The notes: generated by a model not told the origin, from the letters alone. Shown: positions 1-10,535, counted from the stretch's first letter. The stretch is DNA of 64,000 bases from Ichthyophis bannanicus (GCA_033557465.1 CM066047.1:5332001-5396000), one strand, 5' to 3'. Program-made: numbers and translations.

Positions 1-209
1 AAGGACTGGGGTTTCTAGTCCCACAGGTGCTCCTTGTGGTCTTGGGCAAGCCACTTAACCCTCCATAGCCCATGTTCCCTGTAAAATAGTTATCTCCAAG
101 TTATAATGCCCTGTTCAATGTAATTTCAGTTTGTTCAATGTAAACCGCACTGATGCAGAATAGTGCGGTATATAAGAGAATGTAAATAAAAATAAATAAA
201 TAAAATAAA
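1..209 (+). mobile_element. SINE body with LINE-type 3' tail
   Basis: The first 90 bases match the body of the SINE at 20573-20785 in the opposite orientation: a segment about a nearby price of sequence reading CTCCTTGTGG followed by the MIR/CORE-like GGGCAAGCCACTTAACC. The tRNA-like head lies outside the window. The 3' part (about 120-209) is not the tail of that other SINE but the tail seen on the L2-like LINEs here: a hairpin at 144-169 (arms ACCGCACT and AGTGCGGT) followed by AAATAAATAAA repeats. I infer a non-autonomous element moved by an L2-like LINE. Family name not assigned. Confidence 0.65.
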
Positions 210-864
210 TCACCATTTGTCTAAGTAACACATCTTGGAAAGCATCCACAATTTTTTTGCTTCTTTCCAGATTCGCAGAAGGAGTAATCCAGTCCGCATC
301 GGGTAGATTAAAGTCACCCAATATGATCACTTCCCCCTTTGTGGCTATCTTGGCAATATCTATAATCAATTCGTTCTCTATTTCTTCGATTTGAGTCGGA
401 GGTCTGTAGATTACAGCAGTATGGATGACAGTGCCATCTCCTCTTTCCATCACAATCCAGAGCGCTTCTTTTCCCCATGCCCCCTGAATTTCTGTAGCTT
501 TAATATTGCTTTTGACATACAAGGCTACTCCTCCCCCTTTTCCATTTTCTCTGTCTCTTCTGAATAGATTATAGCCAGCTATGGCTATATCCCATTCATG
601 CGATTCATTAAACCATGTTTCTGTAATGGCCTCAATGTCCAAGTCCATTTCCACCATTAGGGCTTCCACGTCCGGAACTTTGTTGGCTAAGCTTCGAGCA
701 TTTGTGCTCATTGCTTTCCAGCATTTAACTGACTTGAATGTATTTTGCATTGATTTTGTTCTGCCCACTTCTTTCCACTTGTTGTTGATGTGTGGTTTAA
801 AAGTGTGTCTGTTTCTGATGTTGCCAGGAGTGACGTCCTGAACTTGTCCTTCCCCATTCGTCAC
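210..864 (-). pseudogene. CR1-type LINE ORF2, endonuclease domain only
   Basis: The frame reads as an apurinic-type endonuclease of the CR1 clade: an N-A-R-S-L-A-N-K start region, T-E-T-W-F-N with the catalytic Glu, G-G-V-A-L-Y-V, I-Y-R-P-P and L-G-D-F-N-L-P-D-A-D-W. It is cut off at about 210, where the tail of the neighbouring SINE begins, so the whole reverse transcriptase is missing. The first in-frame codon after the ORF1 stop is GTG, so the true ORF2 start is uncertain; the first internal ATG is near 750. This CR1 family differs in sequence from the two other CR1 families in the window. Confidence 0.8.
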
Positions 865-873
865 CCCCTTTTT

Positions 874-1040
874 CTAGTTTAAATGCATATCCACATACTG
901 CCTGAATTTTTCACGTAGGATGCTTTTCCCTGCGACAGAGAGATGTAGTCCATCAGCACAGTATAGTCTCTTGTTGGTCTTTCTGTTTCCCCAGTCGCCT
1001 ATAAATCTGAATCCTTCTTGTTTGCACCAGGTCTGGTGCA
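874..1040 (-). pseudogene. CR1 ORF1, C-terminal end of the esterase-like domain
   Basis: Reading leftward from about 1035 there is an open frame that ends at a TAG at 874-876, ten bases before the ORF2 frame begins. It contains C-A-D-G-L-H-L-S, the Asp-x-x-His block that closes the SGNH/GDSL-like esterase fold found in CR1 ORF1 proteins. Only the last 50 or so residues remain. The ORF1-stop/ORF2-start arrangement confirms that the neighbouring endonuclease belongs to a CR1 element. A 22-bp near-perfect palindrome (1020-1041) sits at the broken upstream edge. Confidence 0.65.
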
Positions 1041-1118
1041 AACAGTACTGAAGAGGACTTTAAACTAGATTAGTTGGGGATGGGTGAAGAAACCCCCTAA
1101 GTATGTGAAACATTAAAT

Positions 1119-4100
1119 GTTGTTGTTAAGTGCCGTCGAGTCGGAGTCGACTCATGGCGACCCTCTGGATAGCTATCCTAAATTGTGTTCGGTCTTCAGT
1201 CAGGCGGCTCATTGTTGACAGACTGGTACCCGTAGCTGCTGTTATTGTAGCGATCCATCTCATTGCTGGCCTTCCTCTTTTGCGTTGACCTTCTATCTTG
1301 CCAAGCATGATGTCTTTCTCTAATGATCTCTCTCTTCGCATGATGTGTCCGAAGTATGAAAGCCGAAGTCTTGTCATCTGAGCTTCTAAAGAAAGCTTAG
1401 GTTTGATCTCCTCTAGTACCGACTGGTTTGTTCTTCGGGCAGTCCATGGTATACACAGTATTCGCCGCCAGCACCATAATTCAAAGGCATCAATTTTCTT
1501 CCTGTCTGTCTTTTTCACCGTCCAGCTTTCACATCCATATGATGTTATTGAAAATACCATGGCTTGAACAAGTCGAATCTTTGTATGGAGAGACACATCT
1601 CTGCTCTTGAGAATCTTATCTAGGTCTTTCATAGCCATTCTGCCAAGAGCAATGCGTCGTCTGATTTCTTGACTGCTTGTTGCTTCTTTATTGATAGTTG
1701 ATCCAAGTAGGTTAAAGTTGTTCACAATTTCAATTTCTTCTCCTTCAACGATGAACCTGTTGATTATGCCAGTTGTCATGATCTTTGTCTTCTTTACATT
1801 AAGGTGCAGGCCCATTTTGAGACTATGTTCTTTGATTGTGAGAAGCAAATGTTTCAGATCATCTTCGCTTTCAGCCAGTAATGTGGTATCATCAGCATAG
1901 CGAAGGTTGTTGATGAGTCTTCCACCAATCTTCACACCTCTGTTGTCTTCATACAGTCCTGCTTCTCTGATGATTTGTTCTGCATATAAATTAAACAGGT
2001 AGGGGGAAAGTATGCAGCCTTGTCTTACACCTTTGCTTATTTTAAACCATTTTGTTTCTCCTTGTTCCGTTCGAACTGTTGCTTCTTGATCAATGTACAG
2101 ATTACGCAAGAGAACGATCAGGTGTTCTGGTATACCCATGCTTCTTAATGTGGCCCAGAGTTTCTCATGGTTTACACAGTCAAAAGCCTTGCTATAGTCG
2201 ATAAAGCACAAATAGATATCCTTTTGGTATTCTTTAGTCTTTTCAAGGATCCATCTCACATCCGCAATGATGTCTCTCGTTCCTCGCCCTTTCCTGAACC
2301 CTGCTTGCACTTCAGGTAGTTCTTGTTCTAGGTATGGCTGTAGTCTCTTTTGAATAATCTTCAGTAGAATCTTGCTGGCATGTGGGATCAGAGCGATTGT
2401 GCGATAATTTCCACAGTCAGTTGGATCACCTTTCTTTAGTATTGGTATAAACACAGATCTTTTCCAGTCAGTTGGCCATGATGTTGTCTTCCATATTTCT
2501 TGGCAGAGACTTGTAAGTACGGTAACAGCTGCATCAGATTGCTGCAATACTTCTATGGGAATGCTATCAATGCCTGGTGCTTTGTTCTTTGATAAGGCTT
2601 TCAATGCTGCTTCAACTTCTTCTTTCATCACCAATGGTTCCTGATCATAAGGTATAGGTTGAAACGGCTGTTGGTCCACTTGATCTTTATCATATAAAAA
2701 CTCTGTATATTCCTTCCACCTTTTCTTGATCTTCTCAGCATCATTCAACATAGAACCTTGAGCATCTTGTAACATTCCAATTCGGGGCTGGAACTTTTTC
2801 TTTAACTCTCGCAGCTTTAGGAAAGCCGATCTTGTTCTTCCTCTAATAGTTTCTGCTTCTATTTCCTTGCAAGTGTCATTGTAGTACTTTTCCTTGTCCT
2901 GTCTTGCTGCACGTTGGAAATCTCTGTTGAGTTCTGCGATTGTCTTTCTTTCTCCTTTGGCTTTAGCTTCTCTGCATTTCTGGGCAATTTTCAGAGTTTC
3001 TTCTTCCGTCATCCATTTTGGCCGTTTTTGCTTTTTCACCTTTTGTAGAGACTTCTCGCTTTCTTCCAGCACAACCTTCTTGATGTCATTCCATAACTCT
3101 TCCGGAGCTCTGTCATTTGTATCTAAAGCAGCAAATCGATTTTGCAGGCAGTCTTTAAATTCCAGTGGTATATTCTCAAGGTCATATTTTGGTGCATTCA
3201 TGAGTGGTTTGCTCTTTTTCAACTTTAGCTTGAGTTTGCATACTAGTAGTTGATGATCTGTACCACAGTCAGCTCCAGGTTTTGTCTTTGTTGATGTTAC
3301 AGAGCTTTTCCATCGTTGACTTCCACAGATGTAGTCAATTTGATTTTTATACAATCCATTGGGTGAAGTCCATGTGTACAGTCGTCGCTTGTGTTGCTGG
3401 AAGAAGGTGTTTGAGATGAATAGATCATTGGTCTTGCAGAATTCTATCAATCTTTCTCCAGCTTCATTTCTGTTGCCAAGTCCATATTTTCCAACTACTT
3501 TGCCTTCTTCTTTGTTGCCAACTTTTGCGTTCCAGTCACCCATGACTATCAGGATATCCTGTTTGCATGTTCTGTCAATTTCAGCTTGTACTTGTTCATA
3601 GAACTCTTCAATTTCATTCTCTTCTGCAGCTGTTGTTGGGGCATATACTTGAATTATAGTTGTGTTGATAGGCAATCCTCGTAGACGAATAGAGATTAAG
3701 CGTTCGCTGACTGCATTGTATTTCATTACAGTTCTTGCAAGTTTCTTCTTTATTATAAATGCAACACCATTTCTTCTTTGTCTTTCATTTCCAGCATAGT
3801 AGACCATGTGATCATCTGATGCAAAGTGCCCGATGCCAGTCCATTTCAGTTCGCTGACACCCAACAGATCAAGTTGTACACGTTCCATTTCATTCTTGAC
3901 CACCTCCAACTTCCCTTGGTTCATGCTTCGTACGTTCCATGTTCCAATGTGTAAGACATCTTTACAGCTTCTGACTCTCATTTCATGCGCAGCTACATCA
4001 GCAGTCAGACTTCCCGAGGGCTTTGATCCAACCACATCATAAATGCTGGCTTTACTCTGAAAAGTCTTCAGCTCTTCCCCAGTAGCTAGTTGAGTGCCTT

Positions 4101-4443
4101 CCGACCTGGGAGTCTCATCTTCCAGCACCATAGCACAATTTGTTTTGTTGTAACTATCCATTGGGTTTTCATGGCAAGATACAGAAGTAGATTGCCGGGC
4201 CTTCCTTCCGCGCAGTTTAAGTTTGGTGTTGTTGCCGTTGTCACAGAAATGTGATCCTCCGCCGTCAACACTATCCCATTCTGCTGCTGCCCAGATGGGT
4301 GGTTTGTCTTCGTCTGGCACCTCAGCTGAGACCTGTCCATCTTGGGAGACCCTGCCAGTAGTTAAACTACCGATAGTTTAGCTCTCAGCATCACTGATGC
4401 ACGCAAGCCCTCACAGCACGACAAGCTGCAAACCAAGTGAGAG
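1119..4443 (-). mobile_element. full-length RTE (BovB-like) LINE, copy 1
   Basis: The element lies between 12-bp direct repeats GAAACATTAAAT (1107-1118 and 4444-4455), which I read as target-site duplications. Its 3' end is at the low coordinate and carries the RTE/BovB-type tail: an AGTCGACTCCGACTCGACGG-like stretch followed by short AAC repeats. About 120 bases of 5' leader precede the coding region; the same leader is found in the copy at 46059. The clean duplications, an uninterrupted reading frame and near identity to the copy at 58569 indicate a recent insertion. Confidence 0.9.
1126..4161 (-). CDS. RTE endonuclease-reverse transcriptase polyprotein (copy 1)
   Basis: This single ORF makes the endonuclease and reverse transcriptase that nick the target and copy the element's RNA at the nick. 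An AP-like endonuclease follows an N-terminal extension: G-T-W-N-V-R, S-E-L-K-W with the catalytic Glu, V-Y-A-P-T, M-G-D-W-N-A-K and T-D-H. The RT follows with A-G-F-R-K-G-R-G, F-I-D-Y-S-K-A-F-D, G-V-R-Q-G-C-I-L-S and Y-A-D-D-T, then a C-terminal C-E-S-W-T-V-K-K and W-C-W-R-R region typical of RTE/BovB proteins. There is no stop or frameshift. The frame is open up to 4320 but begins there with GTG; the first in-frame ATG is at 4161, giving 1011 residues. Vertebrate genome annotations often mislabel such ORFs as craniofacial development protein 2. Confidence 0.9.
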   Translation of the reverse strand: MDSYNKTNCAMVLEDETPRSEGTQLATGEELKTFQSKASIYDVVGSKPSGSLTADVAAHEMRVRSCKDVLHIGTWNVRSMNQGKLEVVKNEMERVQLDLLGVSELKWTGIGHFASDDHMVYYAGNERQRRNGVAFIIKKKLARTVMKYNAVSERLISIRLRGLPINTTIIQVYAPTTAAEENEIEEFYEQVQAEIDRTCKQDILIVMGDWNAKVGNKEEGKVVGKYGLGNRNEAGERLIEFCKTNDLFISNTFFQQHKRRLYTWTSPNGLYKNQIDYICGSQRWKSSVTSTKTKPGADCGTDHQLLVCKLKLKLKKSKPLMNAPKYDLENIPLEFKDCLQNRFAALDTNDRAPEELWNDIKKVVLEESEKSLQKVKKQKRPKWMTEEETLKIAQKCREAKAKGERKTIAELNRDFQRAARQDKEKYYNDTCKEIEAETIRGRTRSAFLKLRELKKKFQPRIGMLQDAQGSMLNDAEKIKKRWKEYTEFLYDKDQVDQQPFQPIPYDQEPLVMKEEVEAALKALSKNKAPGIDSIPIEVLQQSDAAVTVLTSLCQEIWKTTSWPTDWKRSVFIPILKKGDPTDCGNYRTIALIPHASKILLKIIQKRLQPYLEQELPEVQAGFRKGRGTRDIIADVRWILEKTKEYQKDIYLCFIDYSKAFDCVNHEKLWATLRSMGIPEHLIVLLRNLYIDQEATVRTEQGETKWFKISKGVRQGCILSPYLFNLYAEQIIREAGLYEDNRGVKIGGRLINNLRYADDTTLLAESEDDLKHLLLTIKEHSLKMGLHLNVKKTKIMTTGIINRFIVEGEEIEIVNNFNLLGSTINKEATSSQEIRRRIALGRMAMKDLDKILKSRDVSLHTKIRLVQAMVFSITSYGCESWTVKKTDRKKIDAFELWCWRRILCIPWTARRTNQSVLEEIKPKLSLEAQMTRLRLSYFGHIMRRERSLEKDIMLGKIEGQRKRGRPAMRWIATITAATGTSLSTMSRLTEDRTQFRIAIQRVAMSRLRLDGT

Positions 4444-4496
4444 GAAACATTAAATACCTCTATAGAAATGGCCCCTCTCAACTGGTACCTTAAAAT

Positions 4497-5935
4497 ATTA
4501 CTACTACTATTGAGCATTTGTATAGCGCTACCAGTCGTACAGAGCGCTGCATAGACATATAAGAGACAATCCCTGCTCATCAGAGCTTACTATCTAATCA
4601 AGACAAAACACAGAGGTATAAGCTGGGGTAAAAACAAGGGGAAGGAAAAGGAGATAAGATGAGTCAAGATCCATAAGCAGAAGCGAAGAGGTGAGCTTTC
4701 AACTTGGATTTGAAAAGGGTTAGAGAGGGTGCCTGGCGTACAGACAGAGGTAGTTTGTTCCAGGCGTAAGGTGCAGCAAGGTGAAAGGAACGAAGTCTGG
4801 AGTTGGAGGTAGAAGAGGAGGGCATAGATAAAAGCAGTTGGCTAGAAGAGTAGAGTTCCTGAGGGGGGTTGTAGGGAGAGATAAGAGAAGAAAGGTAGCG
4901 AGGAGCCGCGCAGAGTGAATACATTTGTAGGTCAGCAGGAAAAGTTTGAACTGGATGCGGAAACGGATAGGGAGCCAGTGAAGTGACCTGAGGAGTAATA
5001 TGGGCATGACGAGGCTGGCGGAAGATTAGCCTTGCAGCGGAGTGTTGAACAGATTGAAGGGGAGAGAGATGACTCACTGGGAGACCAGCAAGGAGGAGGT
5101 TACAGTAGTCAAGATGGGAGGTTATTAAGGAGTGGATAAGCATTTTAGTAGTGTGTTCAGAAAGGAAAGGGCGGATTTTGTTAATGTTATAGAGAAATAA
5201 ATGACAGGTCCTAGCTACGAGATGAATATGTGTGGAGAAAGAGAGGGAGGAGTCAAAGAAAACCCCTAGATTATGGGCCGAGGAAACAGGAAAGAGTACA
5301 GAGCTATCCACAGAGACTGAGAAAGGAGGAAGAGGAAGGGAGGTTTTAGGGGGAAAGATAAGAAGTTCAGTCTTCAACATGTTCAATTTCAAGTGACGGT
5401 GAGTCATCCAGGCAGCAATGTCAGAGAGGCAGGCAGAGATCCGGGTCTGGATTGCCGGAGAGAGTTCGGGCATAGAGAGGTAGATCTGGGAGTCATCAGC
5501 ATACAGCTGGTACTGAAAGACATGGGAAGAGATAAGCGCACCAAGGGACTGGGTATAGAGAGAGAAAAGGAGCGGACCCAAGACAGATCCCTGGGGTACA
5601 CCAACTGTGAGCGGGGTAGCGGAGGAGGAGGAGCTACCAGAAAACACACTAAAGGAGCGATGGGAGAGATAGGAGGAGAACCAGGATAGTACAGAGCCCT
5701 TAAAGACAAGCGAGGACAGGGTATCAAGGAGAAGGTTGTGGTCAATGGCGTCGAAAGCAGCAGAGAGGTCAAGAAGGATGAGGACAGAGTACAGGCCCTT
5801 GGATTTAGCCAGGAACAAGTCACTGGAGACTTTGACAAAAGCCATTTCAGTGGAATGTAAAGGACGAAAGCCAGACTGTAAGGGATCGAGAAGGGCATGA
5901 GAGAGAGAAAATAAGTGGGAGCACTGCCTATGGTT
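4497..5935 (-). mobile_element. L2-clade LINE, 5'-truncated
   Basis: The 3' end is at 4497, with an ACT-repeat tail and the L2 terminal sequence containing the TAGCGCT...AGCGCT hairpin. About 160 bases of 3' UTR separate it from the reverse transcriptase. The same 3' end recurs at 41638-41955. The 5' end is truncated near 5935, inside the RT finger region. A 41-base host remnant separates it from the RTE target-site duplication. Confidence 0.85.
4664..5935 (-). pseudogene. L2 reverse transcriptase, frameshifted
   Basis: The reading frame shows the L2 RT core: [30 protein letters not shown] and Y-A-D-D. The C-terminal W-N-K-L-P-L-S-V-R block is also present. Around 4830-5000 the conserved L-H-W-L-P-I-R segment appears in a different frame, and the original frame then returns, so at least two compensating indels have occurred. 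The endonuclease is missing. The element cannot encode a functional protein. Confidence 0.8.
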
Positions 5936-6019
5936 CCCGCTCTGCGTCCGCCATCTTGAAAAATGGTGGCGTCTGGCCCTACGTGGTGCATCCTGGGATG
6001 TACCAGGTGAGGTCAGACT
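5936..6019. other. short unassigned segment between L2 and CR1
   Basis: These 84 bases contain an imperfect hairpin (about 5949-5972, CGCCATCTT...AATGGTGGCG) and a GC-rich stretch. I do not recognise the family. It may be an end fragment of an older DNA element into which the flanking LINEs were inserted. Confidence 0.3.
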
Positions 6020-6545
6020 GCCATATAAGTATTAGGACTAGGGCTGGTAAAATCCATTCAAAAATGAGGGTCTTAGACTTTAGGAAAGCTAACTTTGCCA
6101 AGATGGGACAATACCTCAAGGAGCTGTTAGCGGGATGGGAAAAGATGGGGGATTTAGAAATAAGTGGGCAAAACTGATATTTTAAGGGCAACTTACCTTT
6201 ATTAGAAAGGTATATAAATGTAAAAGGAAAGGGAGGCCACTATGGTTCTCAAAAGAAGTATCTGAAAAGGTGAAGAAAAAGAGAAAGATCTTCAGGAAAT
6301 ACAAGAGATCACAGAGATAGGAAGACAGGCATCTATATTTGGAATAACTAGAAGAAAACTAGAGAAACTAGCAAAGTAGTCAGGGAAGCAAAGATACAAA
6401 AGACGAAGAAATAGCCAATGCGATAAAATGGGGGTATAAGACATTTTTCAGATATGTTAGTGAGAGGAGGAAGGACAAAAGTGGTATTGTCAGACTCAAA
6501 GGGTGAAGGGGAGTTATATGTAGAAACTGATGAGGATAAAATGGA
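6020..6545 (+). mobile_element. CR1 family-2 LINE, 5' segment
   Basis: Translations of the plus strand give the region between endonuclease and RT of a CR1 element (G-R-P-L-W-F-S-K-E-V, then a basic K-K-K-R-K-I-F-R-K-Y segment, then F-F-R-Y-V-S), with stops and frame changes. The sequence breaks at about 6545 within D-E-D-K-M-E and resumes at 8165 with Y-F-C-S-V-F-A-D. The two parts are one CR1 copy split by a later LINE insertion. Another copy of this family is at 44078-45322. Confidence 0.7.
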
Positions 6546-8164
6546 ATTTATTTATTTTATTTATTTATTTGTGCTTATATACCACCTTTCGTGAATCAAA
6601 GTGGTTTACAATGAACGCAAAGAAAAAGAAAAATTACATTCAACAAAATTATACAAGGAACATTGTTAACAAGTAGTGCTAGGAGGATAAAGGAAAAAGC
6701 AACTTTAACATATTAAACAACTGAATTAAATTAAAAACTAATTACATGAACCAAAATTTGAGCTTTAGACTGTGCGGATCTTAATAGAAAGTCATGTTAG
6801 ATAAGTAAGAATATTGAAGGGGAGCTGATTTTACTTGGAGAATTTGGATTTAGGCTAGCCTTTACAATATTGTATTTAAGTAATTAATTCCCCAAAGTGT
6901 TCCCTGAACAGAAATGTTTTTAGAAGCTTGCAGAAAGTAATTGGATCCTTAAAGTCTCTGATAGTGTCAGGGAGTAAATTCCACAAGGATGGGGTATAAA
7001 GGGAAAATGCTCTCTTGGATGTAGTTGAATTGCTGCTCCTGAATTCTGGGGGTACCACAAGTAAATTTTTGTTGCTACTTCTTCATGGTCTGTTTTCTGG
7101 GGTGATTTGAATGAGCTACTTCAGGCTAGTGGATGTTTCTGATTGGAGAGATTTGAAAATTGTGTGAATTGCCTTGAATTTTATTCTACTTTCTATTGGC
7201 AGCCATTGTAGATGCTTTAATAATGGGATAATGTGTTCTTTGATTGGGACTTGAGAAATTACCCTAGCCACTGTGTTTTGTGCTAGCTGAAGGCGGCGGC
7301 TTATTTTGGGAGACCCATTAGTATGCCGTTACAGAAATCTTAAGTGTAGGAAGATCATTGCCTGGACTGCTGTTCTGAAGTCACTTATGAAGAGGAGAGG
7401 TCTTAAGTGTTGGAGCATCTTTAGCTTAGTGTAAATGGCCCTGGTTATATTGCTCACATGCTTGGTGAAACTGAGCTGCTGATCTAGCGTGACGCCTAAG
7501 TATCTCATCTCTTTTTTTTAACTTGGAAGATTGTTTCTTTAGTCTTTATTGATTCCGGAGGGGTGAAGGAGTTGTCTTTTGTAATAAAGAGTATTTCCAT
7601 TTGTTTAAAATTTATTTGAAGGTTATGTTCCGCCAGCCATGTGACAATGTTATTGAAGCATTCCTCTATTTTTGTGAAGGATGGCTGTCTGGTGTTCATT
7701 TGGGTGTATAACATAATATCATCCACATACAAGTGATAATATATGTCATGACCCTTCATTATGCTGCAAATAGGTTGAATGTATAAGTTAAATAGAAGCA
7801 CCGCCTAGCTTTTGGTAAAATAGGGTTTGATGTGTTTTTATCCGTTTTTACTTGGAGGGTTCAGTAGGATAGGTAAGACTTGAACCACAGTAAAGTTTTA
7901 TCTGTACGGCCGATTTCTTGCAACCTGAATAGGAGCTATTCATGGATTATGGAGTCGTACGCCGCAGTTATATCAAGGAATATTAGGATGAAGCCAGATT
8001 CTGGCTTTTCAATTCCTTTTAGATGTTTGTCTGTTAATGCGATGAGGAGGGTTTCGACCCCGTGTCCTATTCTAAACCCATGTTGTTGAGGGTCAGGCGG
8101 GGCAAAGCTGTCTACGTGGTCTTGTAATTGGAGCTGAACCGTCTTTTCTAAGATTTGCATAATA
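6546..8164 (-). mobile_element. L2-like LINE inserted in CR1
   Basis: The 3' end is at 6546, with TTTA repeats and the tail hairpin at 6581-6605. Reverse-strand fragments show F-L-D-I-T-A-A-Y-D (near 7950), H-G-V-E-T-L-L (near 8050), L-Y-V-D-D-I-M-L-Y (near 7720, a Y-V-D-D variant of the active site) and a C-terminal L-W-N-L-L-P-D-T block (near 6980). The frame is broken several times and large parts are missing. It belongs to the same group as the LINE at 61607, whose RT box reads G-S-A-L-S-A-L-L-F. Confidence 0.75.
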
Positions 8165-9220
8165 AATATTTCTGTTCTGTGTTCGCAGATGAAGGGCCAG
8201 GAGCAGGAGCTCAGAAAACAGCCACAAACAGGAAAAGAAATAACGGGGAACTCAAACAATTTTCAGAAGACTGTGTTCTTGAGGAACTAGCTAAACTAAA
8301 ATGAGATAAAGTGTTGGGACTGGATGGGATACATCTGAGAATACTGAAGGAACGTTCTAGCGGCTCCAGTGACTGTCCTTTTCAATGCTTCTTTGGAGGC
8401 GGGAGTGGTCCCAGAGGACAGGAGAAAGGCACATATGGTCCCTTTACACAAAAGCAGGATGAAGTTGAAAACTACAGGCTGGTTAGTCTAACCTCTCGTG
8501 GTGTGTAAATTATTGGAAATGCTGCTAAAAGAGAGAATAGTGAGATTTCTGGAAACCAATGGATTGCAGGAGCATGGGTTTACCAGAAGCAAGTCTTGTA
8601 AGACAAATCTGATTGATTTCTTTGGCAGGGTGATCAGGGAGTTGGACCGAGGGGGAGCCCTAGATGTGGTGTACTTAGATTTCAATCAAGCCTTTGACAC
8701 CGTTCCACACAGGCAACTTATAAACACTCTAGGGATGGACCCTAAAGTTACTGATTGGGTTAGAAATTGGTTGAGTGGGAGGCGGCAAAGGCTACAGGTA
8801 AATGGAACTCACTCTGAGGAGAAGGCTACCACAGGGATCGGTCCAATTCCTTTTAACATCTTTGTTAGTGATATGGTGGAAAGACTATCGGGTAAGGTTT
8901 GCCTGTTTGCGGATAATACCAAAATCTGCAATAGAAAAGGCAATGTCAAAAGACAAGGATGCTTGGGTGCAAAGGGAGAGGAATGGTCAGCAGAAAAAAG
9001 GAGGTAATAGTGCCTCTGTATAAGTCTCTGGTGCGACCTCATTTGGAGTATTGTGTGCAGTTCTGGAGACCACATTTTCAAAAGGATATAAACAGATTGG
9101 AGTCGGTTCAGAGGGTGGCTACTAAAATGGTTAGTGGTATTTGTTATGAAGCATATGAGGACAGACTTAAAAGATATTAAAATCTATAATTTAGAGGAAA
9201 GGCGGGTTAAAGGAGATATG
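8165..9220 (+). pseudogene. CR1 family-2 ORF2, RT segment, internally deleted
   Basis: The plus strand continues the CR1 RT: L-G-L-D-G-I-H, K-S-C-K-T-N-L-I-D-F-F, V-Y-L-D-F-N-Q-A-F-D-T-V-P-H, then F-A-D-N-T-K in place of F-A-D-D-T-K, so one catalytic Asp is lost. After K-I-C-N about 70 residues are missing, and the frame rejoins at the block containing [19 protein letters not shown]. Stop codons and a frameshift near 8500 also occur. The element is inactive. Confidence 0.75.
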
Positions 9221-9778
9221 CATCGCCGTATCAAGCCATAAATGCACCATGTGCGACTTGCACATCTGGCGCGCTTCCACCCCATCATCACAAGTTTGCC
9301 ATTTGTCCAGCATCTCCCCATCGTGCCTTACCCAGCCAGCTGGCCGTGCTGCCTGCCCTTGCCCTGCTACCGCTTTTTATGTTTCCACAGCAGCGGCAGG
9401 GGATGATGGCAGCAGCGGGGCAGACATCAAATTGAAGGAAACAAAACAAAACTGAGGGTTTTTCCAACTTTGCGCTTGCCTGCATGTCTGATCCCTACCT
9501 CCTCTGAGGTATATCTGCGCCGCACTTGAATGGATGGTCTGGTCCTTCCCTCCTCTGACATGGGAGGTTTCAGACATGCAGGCAAGCGCGGCGCTGGAAT
9601 GACCCGTGTTTTTTTTTTCAGTTTGATGTCTACTCCCCCGTCCCCTCTGCAGAAACATAAACGGCAGCAGGGCAAGTGAAGGCAGTGTGGGGGAGCTGAG
9701 GCAGGCAACCTCAAATGCGCCCCTATTTCTTTGCGCCCTATGCAGCTACACCACTCGCACAGGGCTAGGTATGGTACT
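9221..9778. mobile_element. foldback / hAT-like non-autonomous DNA element
   Basis: This 558-bp insert interrupts the CR1 between direct repeats GGAGATATG (9212-9220 and 9779-9787); the CR1 family has that string only once, so I read it as a target-site duplication of 8 or 9 bp, a size seen in hAT-type transposons. Inside, a left arm (about 9350-9460) is the imperfect reverse complement of a right arm (about 9600-9690), including GCCCTGCT, TTTATGTTTC and CAGACATCAAA blocks. The short ORFs here are by-products of this foldback. No transposase is encoded. Confidence 0.55.
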
Positions 9779-10117
9779 GGAGATATGATAGAGATATTTA
9801 AATTCCTCCATGTCATAAATGCACAGAAGGAGAGTTTCTTTCTATTGAAAACAAGCTCTGCTACAAGGGGACATAGGATGAGGGTGAAAGGGGATAGACT
9901 CGGGTGTAATATGTGGAAATATTTATTTATGGAAAGAGTGTGGATGCATGGAATAGTCTCCTAGTGTTGGTAGTAGAGATGAGGAAAGTATCTGAATTAA
10001 AAAAAGCATGGGACAAACACAGAAAATTTCTAAAGGGAAAAGGGGGATTATTGTAGCTGATATGGAAGGGTAGACTAGGTAGGCCATGTGGTCTTTTTCT
10101 GCCATCATGTTTCAATG
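9779..10117 (+). pseudogene. CR1 family-2 ORF2 C-terminus and 3' end
   Basis: The CR1 copy resumes after the foldback insert with I-E-I-F-K-F-L, S-S-A-T-R-G-H-R-M-R-V-K-G-D-R and M-W-K-Y. It then runs into the 3' UTR, which ends with GGCCATGTGGTCTTTTTCTG and a GTTTCAATG tail near 10117. The same 3' end occurs at 40495-40629 and, reversed, at 44078. Frame breaks make it non-functional. Confidence 0.75.
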
Positions 10118-10189
10118 AAGGATCCAAAATTGTGCAGCTAGACAGTGAACATGGGCGAGACCTGTGAATGGCTGGATTCTCTCATTTCT

Positions 10190-10409
10190 TCTTGTTCTTT
10201 CCTGTGTTAGGCTGGTGGAGGATTGCAAGTAGTGACTCCTGTTCTGCATTGCTATGATCATACTGGCTGATTGAGGGTGCCTTATGGGCTGTTTCAGCTC
10301 AGTTGTGCTTTCTAGGTCTCCATCTGCTGGTGGGTGGGCATAACCCATCCATCTGGACTGTACTAGAGGGACTCCAGGAAAGAAAATTAGTAGGTAAGGC
10401 CTAATTTCA
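10190..10409 (+). repeat. DIRS terminal repeat relic
   Basis: The sequence CATCTGCTGGTGGGTGGGCA followed by CATCTGGACTG, an AGGGACTCCAGGAAAG motif and ATTAGTAGGTAAGGCCTAAT matches the right end of the DIRS-type elements at 20430-20520 and 43520-43615. The L2 reading frame starts immediately after it, at 10410. I read it as the 3' inverted terminal repeat of an old DIRS element inserted in that L2. The left end of that DIRS element was not found. Confidence 0.55.
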
Positions 10410-10535
10410 CCTTCCTCGCAAAATCCAAGGACTTTTACTCGATCCTCATCCTTCTTGACCTTTCTGCTGCTTTTTTGACACTGTTGATCACCACCTTCTC
10501 CTCAATATCCTGTCCTCGCTTGGACTTAGGGGTTC
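10410..10535 (+). pseudogene. L2 reverse transcriptase, first segment (copy 2)
   Basis: The plus strand reads [17 protein letters not shown] and, after a one-base frame slip, F-D-T-V-D-H-H-L-L-L. This is the catalytic L-D-L-S-A-A-F-D block of an L2 RT. It stops at G-S-V-L-S near 10535 and resumes at 13586 with W-F-C-F-Y-L-S-H. The 3-kb CR1 between them is a later insertion. Confidence 0.75.

Noticed and set aside
1126..4161. A host gene of the craniofacial development protein 2 type
   Set aside because: The ORF carries a complete RTE endonuclease and RT, has an RTE 3' tail and target duplications, and lacks introns. The host-gene name is a common database mislabel.
4086..4340. A separate short RTE ORF1 (84 codons, ATG at 4340)
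   Set aside because: It starts with a good ATG in the leader and overlaps the main ORF, but has no recognised motif and could be a frame shadow. A role as upstream ORF cannot be excluded.
9377..9816. Overlapping ORFs of 93 and 129 codons on the minus strand
   Set aside because: They fall in the arms of the foldback element and mirror each other; no protein family fits.
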